A DNA stretch of 64,000 nucleotides, taken from Coffea arabica. Its lineage: Eukaryota; Streptophyta; Magnoliopsida; Gentianales; Rubiaceae. The position numbers and the translations under genes are program-made. Every line of letters begins with the position of its first letter. Position 1 is the stretch's first letter. The stretch is from positions 21,492,026-21,556,025 of the forward strand of contig NC_092315.1 of NCBI RefSeq assembly GCF_036785885.1. Direction: 5' to 3'. Under the pieces are notes generated by a model. It saw only the letters and a program-made list of their open reading frames with translations. It did no database searches and was not told the DNA's origin. Shown here in pieces: positions 1 to 12,538 of the stretch.

Positions 1-222
1 ATAGCAAGTACTACACCGATTCGGGTGGGAGGTACCTCTCGAGTCGTCTCAGAACCATTAAGCATTCTAAATCAATTGGAGCGGTGTCTTATCGACCTCT
101 GAATGATAGCAAGTACCACACCGATTTGGTGGGAGGTACCTCTCGAATCATCTCAGACCTATAAACTGAGCGATAGTAAGTACCACACCGATTTGGGTGG
201 GAGGTGCCTCTCGAGTCGTCTC
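1..222 (+). repeat. Short tandem array inside LTR copy 1
   Basis: Three diverged units start near 2, 105 and 168. They share an ACCGATTYGGGTGGGAGG-like core followed by a CTCTCGA-type segment and TCTCAG. Two related units lie at about 47620-47760 in LTR copy 4, so the array belongs to the family and is not local slippage. Confidence 0.75.
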
Positions 223-814
223 AGAAACATAAATGGAATACGTAAAGTGCTATGAATTTAATTATCTACCCGGGTGACGGGGTGTCGTCACGAGAAGGTA
301 TTGAATTGAACTTGGGCAAAGTAAGAAAAGATTTAGCTCCTGAGAGCTCCTACATCCTATTCAAGGGGGTTTATTATAAATTGTGAATTTCTGGAATGTT
401 ATAGTTTTCACTATTGTGTAAGTGCTATTGCTATTGAATTACTTGTCTTGCATGTTTTCTTGGCCTCACGAGCATCCGCTCACCCCGTTAGATTTGTTTT
501 CCTTAACAGGAGCTGAAATGGGAGGAATTCTGAAGAAACTTACTTGATGCTTCATTTGATTAGAATTGTGAATGTATTTGTTTAGAATTTGATTTTGGAA
601 GCTGTATATTTTGGGAATGTAAAGTAATTGGGCAGATTATGATGTAAGACTTGAACGTTTATTAAGGAATCGACCTTCGTTTATCTCTTCGATTTTTAGT
701 ATCGATTGGTTATTATTGAGTTTAAATTGAACTAGTACCGAGTCCTGGCGAGAGCTGGGCAGGCGTTCCGCCGATAACCTTGGGTTCGCCCTTGGGAGAA
801 GTGGGGGCGTCACA
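1..814 (+). mobile_element. 3' part of a long solo LTR (family copy 1), cut by the window edge
   Basis: The sequence ends at 814 in GCGTCACA after a terminal box (740-814) that recurs with strong similarity at the 3' ends of four other elements here. It also carries the family's hairpin at 335-348 and the hairpin plus pyrimidine-rich AG block at about 461-510. By homology to the complete copies, which start TGTGAG and have 5-bp target duplications, this is the right end of an LTR of about 3-5 kb. The left end lies outside the window, so the target duplication (expected to be the five bases after 814) cannot be tested. No coding sequence was seen. The parent clade is probably Ty3/gypsy but was not determined. 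Confidence 0.75.
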
Positions 815-3212
815 GTATATATTATTAGTAGGCATGTATTTTCGACATACGGCACTTCTTTGTTTGTAACTAGTATATATGATATTAATTGATGAATGAA
901 AAAGAAAGAATCAGAAGACAAACTTAAGGAACTATACACACGTACACAAAATAATTATAGTAACTTAACAAAAGGAATGAGTTAAAATTCACAAGACAAT
1001 AATAGACCACTTATATATATACCCTGTTTAATAGTTAATTAAATAGAGCTAGTAATAAAATTTTTAGATTTTGCTAAGTTACTAATATTTAGTTTGATTT
1101 GTGGATCAACTATTTTTCCTTAAGTAAATTAGGTGCTCTTGGATAAATCATGTCAAGTGGGGAGAGAGATTTCAAAAAAGAATGCTTGAATAGTGAGTGT
1201 CCCTAATCCCATTGTTAACTTATAAAGTACTGTGTTTTATAAATTTTGTGGTGTATTTCTTTTCATCTTGAATTTGGGTGATACCTTTATAGGAAAAATA
1301 TGATTGAATTGATGCACTTGTCATGAAATTCTTTATTGGACTAACTGAGTTATATTTTATCCCTTTTTTTGATAATTGAAAATTGTGCATGCTTGCAAAC
1401 CTAGTTGTGTACTTTATTATAGTGGGAAGAACTGGACCTATGCAATGTGTGAGTTAGATTTGCCAAGCTAGCATTGGGATTGGCCAAGCGAACTGGCCAT
1501 CTTAGCTCTACTATTCACTTGCTTTATGGGATGTTCATAGATTTGGGAGTGTGTGACATGTCTATTATAGAATGTGGCACTTCGAGTTATGATATGTATG
1601 ATTGGGAGACATTTGTTATTTTGAGATCTGTTTCGGCGCGTACTAACTAAGACATGATATCCAAAGGGCTTCCAATGAAGTCCAACTATATCCATCCCTG
1701 TATATATATGCTTTATTTGTTTTAAATGAATGTTTGGCCATACATGTTTCTTTATAAATGATTTTACCTAATTAATGCAAAATTTTTCTTTAGACGCCAT
1801 CAATTTTATTTCTTAATAAATGGGCCCTAGTAAGCGTAAGCTCACGTTATAAGTGTGTATACTTGCGAGAAGGGAAAGGAGTGGTGTAAATATTTTTGTT
1901 TTAGTAGTAGCTTGTACATATAGATACACTTAGGATGGTTTTACTTTTGAATCCTAATGGTTTGAGCCATGTATATATTTATTGTAACATATGTAAATTT
2001 TATTTTAGTGTACCAGTCACTTTTAATTAATCAATTATTCCCTTGTAGTTAGACACAGCGAGAGCAAGACAGGTGCTCCAATGGGTGTTTGGAGGTAGAC
2101 CCTAGTTAAGGCATTGCAATTTATTTGTTTTAGCATGTGTGTTTGAATCCATTTGTCAAGTGAATCTATTTTCTTAGGTTTTAGTGTTTTAATCATGGTT
2201 GAAGTTAAAATGAAAAACTAATGGCTTTAAGTGATCTTTAATACTTGTTTTGATAGGTTTTGATACAATGATGAAATTGAAGAGGCATTAAATAAAGGTT
2301 CATATATGTCAAAAGACATTTAAGAAGTTTGGAAAAAGAAGTAAGTCAAGTTAAAACCGCCTTCAAGAAATTAAGAAAGTCAGCTTTCAAATGTGACTAG
2401 GATTTTTAGTTTGATAGATTTCTATACTTGAACTATAGAGATCGGGTTGAGACAATTTTTTATTCTTTTCAAATATAAAATCAAGGAATACATTCTTATG
2501 AACACAGCTAAGTCTAATTTCAACATTTTCTATCCAAAAGTTCAAATTACAAAAGGAATTTGCTGGTCTTACATTTTTGAAAACTTCAAGAATTCTTTTC
2601 TGACCAATCAGTGGTATCTTAGACATAACTCTATACCTAGATATCCAATTGACTTGATTTTTAATTTGGTACAAACATAATTCATTTTCATACAACTTTC
2701 CTCTTTTGCTTCAGAGTTGAATGATCACTATTCAGAGTTATTTCTGCTTCAAATTAGTGGTAGAATAATCTAAATCCAATCTTGACAAGGTTTTCTACTC
2801 GTATGAATTCCAATTCCTTTCATATATAAAAGGGGCAATTTGTGGACAAATTTAAGGATCTTTTAGACATATTTTGGAGTCTAGAAATAATGTTGATCTC
2901 TAATTAAACTTAGTTTTATTAGGTTAGAGTAAGATTAGAGTAGGTTTTTCTTTGCTTAATACAACTTTAGAAAAAGATTGGAGGAAGAAGAAGAAACTCT
3001 TTGGCTGTCTTCGAATTAGAGTTTCTTTTCTTTTCTTTTCTTTTTATTTAATTCCATCTTGCTTATATTGTTGTATTGTGTTCTAAATTTTAATTATGTT
3101 AGCCAAATTTCTTGTTTTTAAGGATAGATAGAATCAATTATTCCTTAGTTAATAATCTTTCTTGGTTGATTGGTAATTCTTATGCATATTATTTTATACC
3201 TTTATCTTTGGC

Positions 3213-3260
<48 letters not shown>

Positions 3261-4129
3261 CTACACCACCCATATCAGATAGTAATTATTTTTCACCTTT
3301 ATAATTAAAAGGCGGTTAATTTTAAAGCATCTAAGAAATAAATTGACTAACGAGAGTTTTAATTAATATTTGTTGGTAAAGGTATAAACTTCATTGTGTC
3401 ACTCACAAAAATAAGGAATGAGAGTAAAAGGTTTTTGCATGATCTTATGAATATAATGACTCTTTAATTTGTTTTTTTATCACGAAAGTAGATTTAGACT
3501 TGTTCTTGAGAAAAGTAATGCACTAGCTAAAGCAAGTATTATGACATGTTGAGATCTACCACAGATTAGCACATGAGATAATTAATAGATCAAGATAAAG
3601 TTTTTTGCTAAGATAATTGAGAAAATCTAGATCCTAAAAATCGTTTACCTGGTTTAGTTATACATAATTTTGTTCCTTGTTTGACATCTTCATGCTGTTT
3701 TCTAATCTAATAATAAAGAAGTTTGACAATGTTACTATTTAGTAATCTTCTATGTGAGATACAACACCTGAATACTTACCTTGCCTGCATGGAATCCATG
3801 CTTTTACAGATGATAAGTAATGTTTAATTTAACTCTCTGCCCATGCACCCAATGTTGAGGTTACATTCTCCTTGGGGTACTGCAGCCTATAAGAATTTTG
3901 TAATGTGTTTCCTACTAAGTTGTCAACATGGAAAACTAATTTAGAGCAACTAAGAATCTAAACTTGGAACTTTGCAACAACACTCGATGCGCTACATACT
4001 GAGATAGGTAATTAAAAAATAGGAAAGCATCTAATAATAATTGCATGTAGGAGCATGCATCTCTATTTTGTGTGTAGTATGGTCATGCGACTCACCTGGT
4101 TACATGCGACTTTTTGCCCAGGTATCCTA
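815..4129. other. AT-rich intergenic DNA, no gene recognised
   Basis: No convincing coding region was found on either strand. The longest open frames (about 75-100 codons near 640-940, 1470-1700 and 2390-2700) overlap other frames, show no domain and look like chance. A pyrimidine-rich stretch near 3020-3060 and a TA microsatellite are the only features. It is probably old transposon debris. Confidence 0.6.
3216..3258. repeat. (TA)n microsatellite
   Basis: About 21 uninterrupted TA units are seen directly. The repeat is likely polymorphic in length. Confidence 0.95.
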
Positions 4130-4859
4130 TATTACTCAAACGGTTTGAATCATTTCTAATTTTTCATGTTCATGAGATTTGTTAGCATAAAAGCTCTTAA
4201 TTTATACAAAATTTACAAGTACAATTAAGTAAACCACAAAATCAAGAAACTAAAACTTATTTATTAATTGTGGTTTAGCAAAAAAAAAAAAAAAGAATGC
4301 AAGTTTTATGTTTACAACTAACTAAATTGGTAAATTAAGAAATAAAACTTTTTTATTTTCAGTTGTGCAATCCAAGTTGAATGACATTTAAGGGCTTCTT
4401 GATGAATCATTTTGTTTAACCAATTAGATATTGTCCAAAGTTGCTCTAATCTTCGCTTTCATACAATAATTATTAAAAGAAAAAAATGTCAAATATAAAA
4501 AGATACAGCAATACTACAAGTACAAAAATTTAAACTGTAGAAACGTGAAATAAAATATTGTTTATTTATGTTTGGCATAATCCATGTCTAATGCCTTTTA
4601 ATTTATCAAATCAGAAGTGTAAAACATGTTCTTGATGGCACATTTCGTTATATCAAGTAAAAATGGTTTGACCCCATCTAATTTCTATTTTCATGCATTT
4701 TGTTAGTTACAAAAGATATCAATTACTAAATGATAAAAGATTTGACAAGTACAAATAATTAAATTACGAAATTAAGAAACTAAGTATTTTCTCTCACTTA
4801 TACTATAAAAAAATTTTAAAAATGAAGTATTTGTCTTTGCAGTGGTACTTGTGTTGCTC

Positions 4860-6440
4860 TTTATTTTTTTTTGGCAAACCCCATGCTCGGGGGTAGGATG
4901 CCAGCCCAACTTTTATTAGAAGAAATCAAAAATACATAGCGAGGGACCACACCTTACCTCCAGCCTATAAGACCGATTAGACAAAGTTATCATCCATGTC
5001 TACCCCTACGAAAACTAGGACAACCCCACCTATCTAAAGTAATATCTCCTCTAACCATGCAGGGAAGGGCAAGGAAGGCATCATAAACAAACGTCTCCCC
5101 AGAATCAGCCCCAACCTTAGAAAGTCTATCCGCAGGTTTATTCGCCTCTCGAAAGCAATGTGAGATCTCTCTGTAATGATGGCTATACTGCAACAATTCT
5201 TGTAACTCCCGCTGCACCACCCATGGACACTTAGCTCTCCCCTGGATAATGTGGATAAGAACCAACGATTCAGACTCCAAATGTAAATTGGCCAGTCTCC
5301 AAGCTACTCCTAACCGCACCCCATGGAGTACCGTCCTCATTTCCGCTTGTAAACTAGTCATCTCCCCAAAATAACAAGAAAAAGCTAACAGGAACCTCCC
5401 ATCACTATGTCGGAACAGACCTCCCTCTCCACTCCTCCCCGGATTACCCCTCGAACACCCATCTAAGTTTAACTTTACCACTGCATGCAACGGACATCTC
5501 CATCTAACCGTCAACACATTCACAGACATTCTCAACCCAGCTACCGCATCTAGGAGAAAAGACCACGACCTAAGCATACTCACCCCCTGAAAACGAGCGC
5601 CAAAACTATCATGAAGTTCATTAACAATTTGACCACAAACTTGTGTCACAGTCGCCACCCTCCCTTCAAAGACAAACTTATTTCTCGTTTTCCATAAGTT
5701 CCAACAAATCAATGTGGGCAGAATTAGAAACAAGAATCGAATATACATAGTTCGACCATATTTCAACCACCAAGCAATCACCTTATGCCTTATCGTGAGA
5801 GCTTCCCCAAACCCTTCGATCGACACTTCAAAGAAACTCCAGACTTGTCTAGCAAACTCACCAGTACAAAAGATATGGTTAATAGTTTCTTGAGAAGAAT
5901 GCCAACAGCAAAAACAACGAGACGGGCCGACCACACCAAACTTATGCAGTACATCCATAACCGGCAGCCGACCATTCATCAATCATGCCACAAAAAAGGA
6001 AATTTTCAAAGGCAAAAACCGATGCCATTAAAAGGAGAAGATACTAGAACTATTACCACCCTGTCGCACCACCTGATATGCCGATGCTATAGAAAACTCA
6101 CCCGAGCTAGTTGGATACCAAATCATTTTGTCCACCTGATCCGAAGAAGGAGGAGCCACCTCCAAGACCCTGTGCACCCAACTCATAGGCAACACATCAT
6201 ATAACCTCTGCCAATCCCAGTAACCTTGAACCACGAACTGCGCACCGACTAATCCTGGAAAGTTTCCACCTCTTGACATAGCGGCCACGATCCTAACCAA
6301 TTGTCATGCCAAAAACTTAAATTTCCGCTACCCAATATCCATATCCATCATATATTCCTCTCCGCCACCACCTGAACATCCATCATCCTCCTCCAAGTGG
6401 ATGATCCACACACCTGAATGTCCATCATGGATTGTTCGAA
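4860..6440 (-). mobile_element. 5'-truncated LINE (non-LTR retrotransposon) ORF2 remnant: RT tail, zf-RVT, RNase H
   Basis: Read on the minus strand, the fragment runs from the C-terminal reverse transcriptase region (GSGNLSFWHDNW near 6330, out of frame with what follows) through SSGEFSIASAYQ (about 6080). A zf-RVT block follows, with the CFCC...HIFC pattern at about 5890, and then a ribonuclease H domain with LNLDGCSRGNPG (about 5460), AE and NKPADRLSK near 5130. The frame carries stops at 6028-6030 and 5983-5985 and a frameshift near 6300. The RNase H Asp of the usual ES/DS motif reads LESES. The 3' end lies at a poly-T run near 4866-4875, which is the poly-A tail on the minus strand. It is a dead copy of a plant L1-type LINE, inserted in the tandem repeat. 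Confidence 0.85.
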
Positions 6441-6442
6441 CC

Positions 6443-6541
6443 GCTATTTTGGATGATATTTAATTGGTTAAAGTAAATGAACAATCCATTTTTGCCAATT
6501 GGAGCAGATCTAGCTTGGATTTAAATATCGTCCAAAATAGC
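6443..6541. repeat. Inverted repeat, 21-bp arms
   Basis: Arms 6443-6463 and 6521-6541 are reverse complements at 20 of 21 positions, with a loop of 57 bp. The left arm and adjoining bases are an inverted copy of the tandem-repeat unit (GCTATTTTGGATGATATTTA against its complement). It lies directly at the 5' side of LINE fragment A and may mark an inversion made at insertion. Confidence 0.75.
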
Positions 6542-6944
6542 TGTATCTTCATTTTCATACAATAATTTAGCAAAGGATTTCTAATATGAAAAGGTATAAT
6601 AATTGTGCAAGTACGAAAATTAAACCATAAAATAGAGAAACAAAATTCCAAGTAAAAATTTTTCCAAAACCATTCTAATCTTCATTTCTTACACAAGTGC
6701 ACAAGTTTTCTTAACTAACACATTTACTTTTATCAAATAAAAATGGTTTTAACTGTTCTCTTTTCTTATTTTCATGCATATGTTTAGTGAAAAAAGCTTT
6801 CAATTATTGAAATACTCACAAATGTTAGGAGTACTAGTAATTAAACTTGCCTATTGAGAAACAAAAACTTTTTTGTTCACTATAGTACAATACAAACTGA
6901 TTGGTATTACAATTTTTCTTGACAAAAAAAATTCTTTTTTGGGG

Positions 6945-7790
6945 TTTAAAATATTACCTGTTATGCTGGGGGGGAGTTTAGCATGCCCCTACTGATTTTA
7001 TTAATTAATAAAAAAATAGTGTGAGAAGGGCATAAATCTTACCTTAAGTATATGATACAAATATAACATATGCACTATGCAATATTCATTTTATCTACTC
7101 TAATGAGACCTCTAACTCAACTAGGAATATTGGAAATATTGGAAATATTGTAGAAAGAACTTCATCTTGTAAATCTACCTAGTGTTGCTAACTCATCTGC
7201 TGTCGCATTTGCTTGTCTAAATATAGGATAGAAAGTGCACGGTCTGCCTGCAATGAACCATTTGATATCTTGGATAGTGGAATCAATCTTTCATAGAATC
7301 GATGATAAGCCTGACAATATATCCATCATATCTCTCAATATGAAGGATTTGAAAATTATGTCGTATATCATGAGCAATTCCTTGTAAAGTCGGTATTGCT
7401 TCCACCTCCATGCTTCTCATATTCCCTAAGAAAGTTGAAAAAGCAACAATCATTCGACCAAATGCGTCTCTAACCTATCCACCACTACCAGATGATCTAG
7501 GATTGACGATTGAAGAACCATCCACATTAAGCTTGTGAGTTGATAGTTGTGGAGGTTGCTAAGAAATTGCAACTGGTACTGTTGACTTCCTTTTTTTTCA
7601 TCCAATTCAGTAAGCCATTGATTAAGAACAAATCATCAGAGCCTTCATACCAACTAAATGGATAAGCTTGAGAGAGAGAGAGATAGCAACTACTTGTGAA
7701 CTTGATGACAAATCCTCCTAACATTGAAAATTTTACCTTCATAGAAAGCCACCCATCTTGCTTTCCACGTCTCCTAACAAATAAAAGGGC
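6945..7790 (-). mobile_element. Second degenerate LINE fragment with RNase H remains
   Basis: On the minus strand, bases around 7540-7480 read KLNVDGSSIVNPRSSGSGG followed by a stop. MEVEAIPTLQGI follows near 7405 and FRQANATADELAT near 7210. These are the D, E and C-terminal AN.AD.LA motifs of the RNase H domain of plant LINEs. Several stops and frameshifts are present. The 3' region (about 6960-7060) resembles that of the LINE at 4860-6440, so both come from related families. The boundaries are approximate. Confidence 0.75.
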
Positions 7791-7901
7791 TTCTCATTGA
7801 TTCATTTACTTTAATCAATTACATATTTTGTTCAAAACTGCTCTAATCTTTATTTTTGTACATTAATCAGTTTAAAAAGCTTTTTTAATATGAAAAGATA
7901 C

Positions 7902-9079
7902 TGTAATGCCCAAAGCAACCTAAGAGGGGGTTGAATTAGATTGATTAACAACTAAGCAAATTAAGTCAAATTTTCATCCAATTTAAACTCGTCAAATTAC
8001 GTACGTAAGTGAGCAGACACATAAACAAATAGAATGTGATCAAACTAAAGTAACAAAATCACATATCATTAATCAAGTAAGGGAACAATAACGTAAGAAG
8101 GAAAGCAAACCAAATGAATTGGTACCTTCAACGGCAGCTTCTTGAGCTCCAAAACTTTACCAAACTTAGAGGTCAATCAACTAGGTGCTTCTTCTAATTA
8201 TTGGTGATGCAAAGCAACTTGTATAAAGAAGGGTTCACTCCTTGCTCACACTGAGTATCCCAACTCTAGTTGAGTGAAGAAATTTTACAACTCATCCTAG
8301 TTAACTCTCTGTAAGTTACAATTAAATGCCCACTCTAACAATGAACAACACTTACACGTGAATCTCACCTTCTCCAAGGTTTTACTCCTCCTTAATGAGA
8401 AATTTCACAAACCCAAGAACTTTTCCCACACCTATACAATATTTAAAGTGTCTTTTAATTCAAAAATCACTCTTGAAAACTTGTATTCCATATAAGCAAA
8501 AGTTTTCCTTCTTTTCAGACTTGAAGATATTTGTAAGTAGTGAAATTTTGCACCAAAAGTCTCTCCAACGGTCAAAAAGACTAGATGTTGGACCTGTCAG
8601 ACATCCAATTTAAATGCTCTATGTCTAAACCATTGCTTGATTCTACTTTGGGGTCTCTTTGCTAAAACGTTCAGATATTTGATAGAAATGCTTATATGTC
8701 CTGTGGATTATATGACAGCAATAGAGAGTTTAGCCAACTTATCGGACATCTAACAGGCATGTTATGCATCTGAGAGAGCATTCAAAGGTTAGCAACAATA
8801 TTTTCTTCAATACTTTGGACGTTTGCTCATATACCATGCGTCCGAGGTTGCATCCGAAGTCCACTTCATTTGCTTCTTGAAGTGCTACAAATGTCCGATC
8901 AACCCAGCGTGCATTTGAAGTTTCGTCCGATGTTCAGCGAAAATCTTCTTTTCTTCTTCTTTCTTTTGCCAATTATTTGAGCACCTATGCTAATAAAATT
9001 CTCACTAAAAATATTAGTCCAAATTATCATTTTGACTTGTTAATCATTAAAACCAAGAATTGATCAACCTAAGCCTTCA
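7902..9079 (-). repeat. Left (3') LTR of the copia element
   Basis: The 1178-bp sequence starts TGTAATG and ends CCTTCA. It aligns along its length with 15223-15783 plus 19184-20006. It shows the uninterrupted version of the site where LTR copy 3 landed in the sister LTR (ATCACTCTTGAAA near 8467). It is preceded by the target duplication GATAC at 7897-7901. Confidence 0.88.
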
Positions 9080-9094
9080 ACCTTCCCTTTTTTA
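9080..9094 (-). promoter_or_regulatory. Polypurine tract of the copia element
   Basis: Immediately inside the left LTR, the plus strand reads ACCTTCCCTTTTTT, an A/G run on the minus strand (AAAAAAGGGAAGG). Its position next to the 3' LTR is where plus-strand DNA synthesis is primed, which fixes the element's orientation as minus. Confidence 0.8.
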
Positions 9095-9340
9095 TGATGA
9101 CAAATGAAATGATGATTTCTTTGATCAAATAAATTCAAATAGACTCTGCATTACCCTATGGTATCTCAAGTAAAACTCCCCCCAAGTTCAAGCGCAACAT
9201 TTAAAGAAATATCATTCAATCTTCTCCTTCTTTTGATATCATCAAAAATAAATAAGTACAAAGGGACATTGTACATGAACAAGGAATTGCAAGAAACTCC
9301 CACTAAAGTTGAGGAAATATTGATTTTGATCAAATGTTTC

Positions 9341-12300
9341 TATGAGGTCCCGAAATTTTACTTGTCTTTATAGCTCTTATTTGAACTTACTTGCCTTAAA
9401 TTCTTGGTTGCTTTTATGGTTGAATCATGATTTTTCTCTTATTGTATTATTTAACTTGGTGCATGTTTAATTTGGTGCATGTTAAGTTTTATAGTACATT
9501 ACACTAGTGTGACCAATTAGTGAGGTATGTGCAATAAATTTGGTAGATTTGAAGGAGTTTTGTATACAAGGGATTATGTGACAAGAGGTGTTAAGAGTTA
9601 ATTAGAGGAGTATTAGATATATTAGTGATTGGAAACAAATAGAGAAACAAATAGAGAAACAAAAAGATAAACAATACATCTTTCCTTGCCATTTGTCAAC
9701 TAGTCTACCAAGTTTGACCAAGACCCTTGACCAAGACCAAGTTTTCTTCTTATCCAACTTGAGCTCTTATCATTTCACTATTTCTTCTTCTTGTTCCTTG
9801 GCCTTGGACGAATTTGGAGAGGAGAAAAGAGGGAGAAAACCACAAAAAAATCCAGCCTTGATTTCTTGCTTGAATCATGAAGAATCCAATGAAAAATCCT
9901 AATTTACTCCGATCAATCTTGAGGTAAGTTTGGAGGGAAGCTTTTGGTGAAGTTTTGGAAGAAGAAAATCTTGCATCCCTCTTGATTTGCTTGTCATCTT
10001 TGGGGTTGGAGGTCAAGATTTAAACTTTGCTAGAAAACCTAACTTTCTTGATGTTTATATGATTATTTACTAGTTTTACTTGAGGAACTACTAGGTTTTC
10101 TTGATATATGATGATTTCTTAAGTTTACTTGATGAACTACTAGATGTTACTACTAGGTTTTTAGTTTACTTGATGTATGTTGCTTTAGGGTGAAAAAAGC
10201 ATGACTTTTATGGAAGATTTCATGGTTTTCAAACTTATATTCGAATTTCCAGCTTTAGGGTTAATTTCCAGCTTTGATTGGTATTTTCCAGCCTTGAGTT
10301 GAGAGTTTCCAGCTTTGATATGGACTTGTGAGTTTGATATGAAGATATCTAGCTTGGATATGGACTTGTGAGTTTGATATGAAGATATCTAGCTTGGATA
10401 TGCACTTCTAGCTTTGTTATATGATTTTTCCAGGTCTAGTAGTTAATTTCCAACTTTGCTATGTTAATTTACACCCTTGGAATGCCAATTTCAGCTTTAT
10501 TAGGAGATGTTCAAGTTTTGGCATGCAATTTTAGTTTTGATATGAATATTTCCATGCTTTGGTTTGAAATTCCAGCTTTGAGATGAAAAAATTTCAGCTT
10601 TGGTGTAAGTGATTTGGAGCTTGTTATATATGTTCAAAGTTGATAGTTTTGTGGCCTTGATAAGGTTCATTTACTATGAAACTAAGATGTGAATTGGATG
10701 GTTAACTTGAAGAAAAATGGAGACATATCGCTGGATTTTCTCCTTGTTGGTCAAGTGAGGGTTGAGATGTGAATTTAGGGCATTTTGTCTTTCTCTTGCA
10801 TATGACTTTTCTCAAAACACTTGTTACAATCTATTTCTTTGCATGTGTGTTACTTTTGGACCAAAACAAAGAGGTTTAAGAAGGGAAAAACCTAGTTTTC
10901 CAAACTAATTGCTTGTTGGAAAATTTTCGCAGGAAGCGCTGCGCAACTTTGGGAAATTGACTATAACTTCGTATAGGAAAGTCGGAATTGAGTTCCATTT
11001 CTTGCATTTGAAACTAGACTCATAGGGCTTTCAACGATATAAAATTCAGGGTTTGGTTCAACTCCTATAAATACCAGAAAATCTGCAAAGTTTCTAGAAA
11101 ACCATGACTGTTCTATTTTTGCACATGAGACAACAGTGAGTTTGAACTGAAATTTGACTAACCTATGAGCTGAATTTCATGAAGATGTCTTCTAAAGCCT
11201 GTCAGCACTTTGAGTCTATTTTCTAATGGTGTAAGTTTTGTGATTTTTCAACCTACAGAACTCAAGTTATGATTTTTCAAAGAATGTCACCAAAGGTGGA
11301 AATTTTGTCAAATGAATTGAGTGGGACTTGGAAAACTTTGGAAAAACTTTTCTAGGTCTTAAACCTTAATTTGGTGTGATTTTGGATGTTTAAATTGCTT
11401 TCCTCACTTTTAGAATACTTGTGTTGGATTTTATCTTAAAGTTTCGAGCTCAAAGTGAGAAACATATGGAATATCTTGGAATACTAGACATGTATGTTTT
11501 AGCTAGTTGAATCTACTAAATTTAAATCTATCTTGATTGTGAATCTTGCCTCAGGGTGTGGTAGCGATCAAGGTTATCATCCAGAGAGTTGATGTTTAAT
11601 CTACTGATATCGGTGAGTGTTCCTTGCATGTTGTGCTTCCAATGACTATGTGGAATGTTGTGAATATTTGCTTGGATGTATAAATGTTTTTCAATAATTG
11701 TTAAATGGATTTTCAATGGGCGAGTGTGTACTTTATCGCACTCGACCTAAATAAATGCGAATTTTCAATGATCAAATGATTGAATGTTACTTGTACAAGA
11801 ATGTAAGCCTTTGGCTGAATTGGGCCCTTGCCCTTCGTTGCCAGTCGACTTGAGCCAGAAGCAGACTCGGTCGGGCAGCTGGTGACCCTGAGACAATGTT
11901 TGGTATACTCGAGTATGACCACGAGGTCTGGTGGAGTACTGGCCAGTGAATGAAATGCAATGACTGACTGAATGAAATGATCACTGTTGAAGTTTTATTT
12001 TCAAATATTTTCACATGTCAGAGGAATAAGGGAGAAATGGTCGGCAACTGAATGACTGAATGAATGGCTCCAAGTGAGCACATATCCTTCCAATGATTGA
12101 ATGTTTGTTTCTTGAATGATTGTTTATTACTGTGCAAAGTGTGCAAATTGTTAAATGTAATACTTCCATGTTTTATCTACTTGACTGCTGGTTCGGGAAC
12201 CTCACTAGGCTTTTAGCTCATTCCTTTAGTTTTATTTTCCTTACAAGAGTGGAGGCCGGAGCAAGTAAGCGTGAACTAATGTGTATAATCTTCATATACT

Positions 12301-12538
12301 TATACTTTTGTAGGTGGAATGTATTTGGGATCTTTGGTAATGTACCTCTATGTTTTACTTTTGGGTTGTAAATTTAAGTTGAAATTCTTGGATGAATAGA
12401 ACTTTTTATGTTAATCTAGAGGTGTGAAAGACTATTTCAAAAATATAAGTGAGTGAGTCCTGGTGAGAGTTGGACAGACGATCCGCCAAACCCTTGGATA
12501 CGCCCTAGGGGGAAGTGGGGTCATCACAATTTTGCCCT
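9341..12538 (+). mobile_element. Solo LTR, family copy 2, nested in the copia internal region
   Basis: It starts TATGAGGTCCCG, matching the TGTGAGRNCCCG start of its relatives, and ends GGGTCATCACA with the family's terminal box (12455-12538). It also carries the hairpin at 11721-11744, the perfect 12-bp palindrome ATACTCGAGTAT at 11905-11916, and the TGAGC-like hairpin plus pyrimidine block near 12200-12250. Its middle part shares with copy 4 a recurring sequence about AAACTAGACTC and a TATAAAAT that follows it. No perfect target duplication is seen (GTTTC against ATTTT). That suggests recombination between different copies or erosion of the start. No internal region or coding sequence is present. 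Confidence 0.75.
10240..10620 (+). repeat. Degenerate TTTCCAGCTTTGATATG repeats inside LTR copy 2
   Basis: At least twelve imperfect copies of a 20-35 bp phrase built on TTTCCAGCTTTG occur in succession. Within them, a segment starting GATATGGACTTGTGAG is duplicated almost exactly near 10316-10400, with a period of about 42 bp. The pattern is typical of slippage growth in a long LTR. Confidence 0.8.

Larger units (their letters stand above)
4130..7896. repeat. Very diverged tandem repeat, unit about 220-300 bp, with LINE insertions
   Basis: A similar block recurs: TTTCATRCA-like, then an AT-rich part, an ACAAGTAC-like core, AATTAA, AAACAAAA, a GTACAATCCAA-like segment, GATTNATTT and a GTCCAAAATTGCTCTAATC-like segment. 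Clear block starts lie near 4159, 4459, 4688, 6549, 6770 and 7853. After removing the two LINE fragments, spacings are about 300, 229, 286, 221 and 233 bp. The array resumes at 20012 beyond the copia element. Divergence is high, so this is an old satellite-like array or a multiply duplicated non-coding segment. Confidence 0.6.

Noticed and set aside
2387..2695. Two overlapping open frames on opposite strands (102 and 77 codons)
   Set aside because: They are mirror frames of AT-rich DNA, show no domain or splice context, and one is a by-product of the other.
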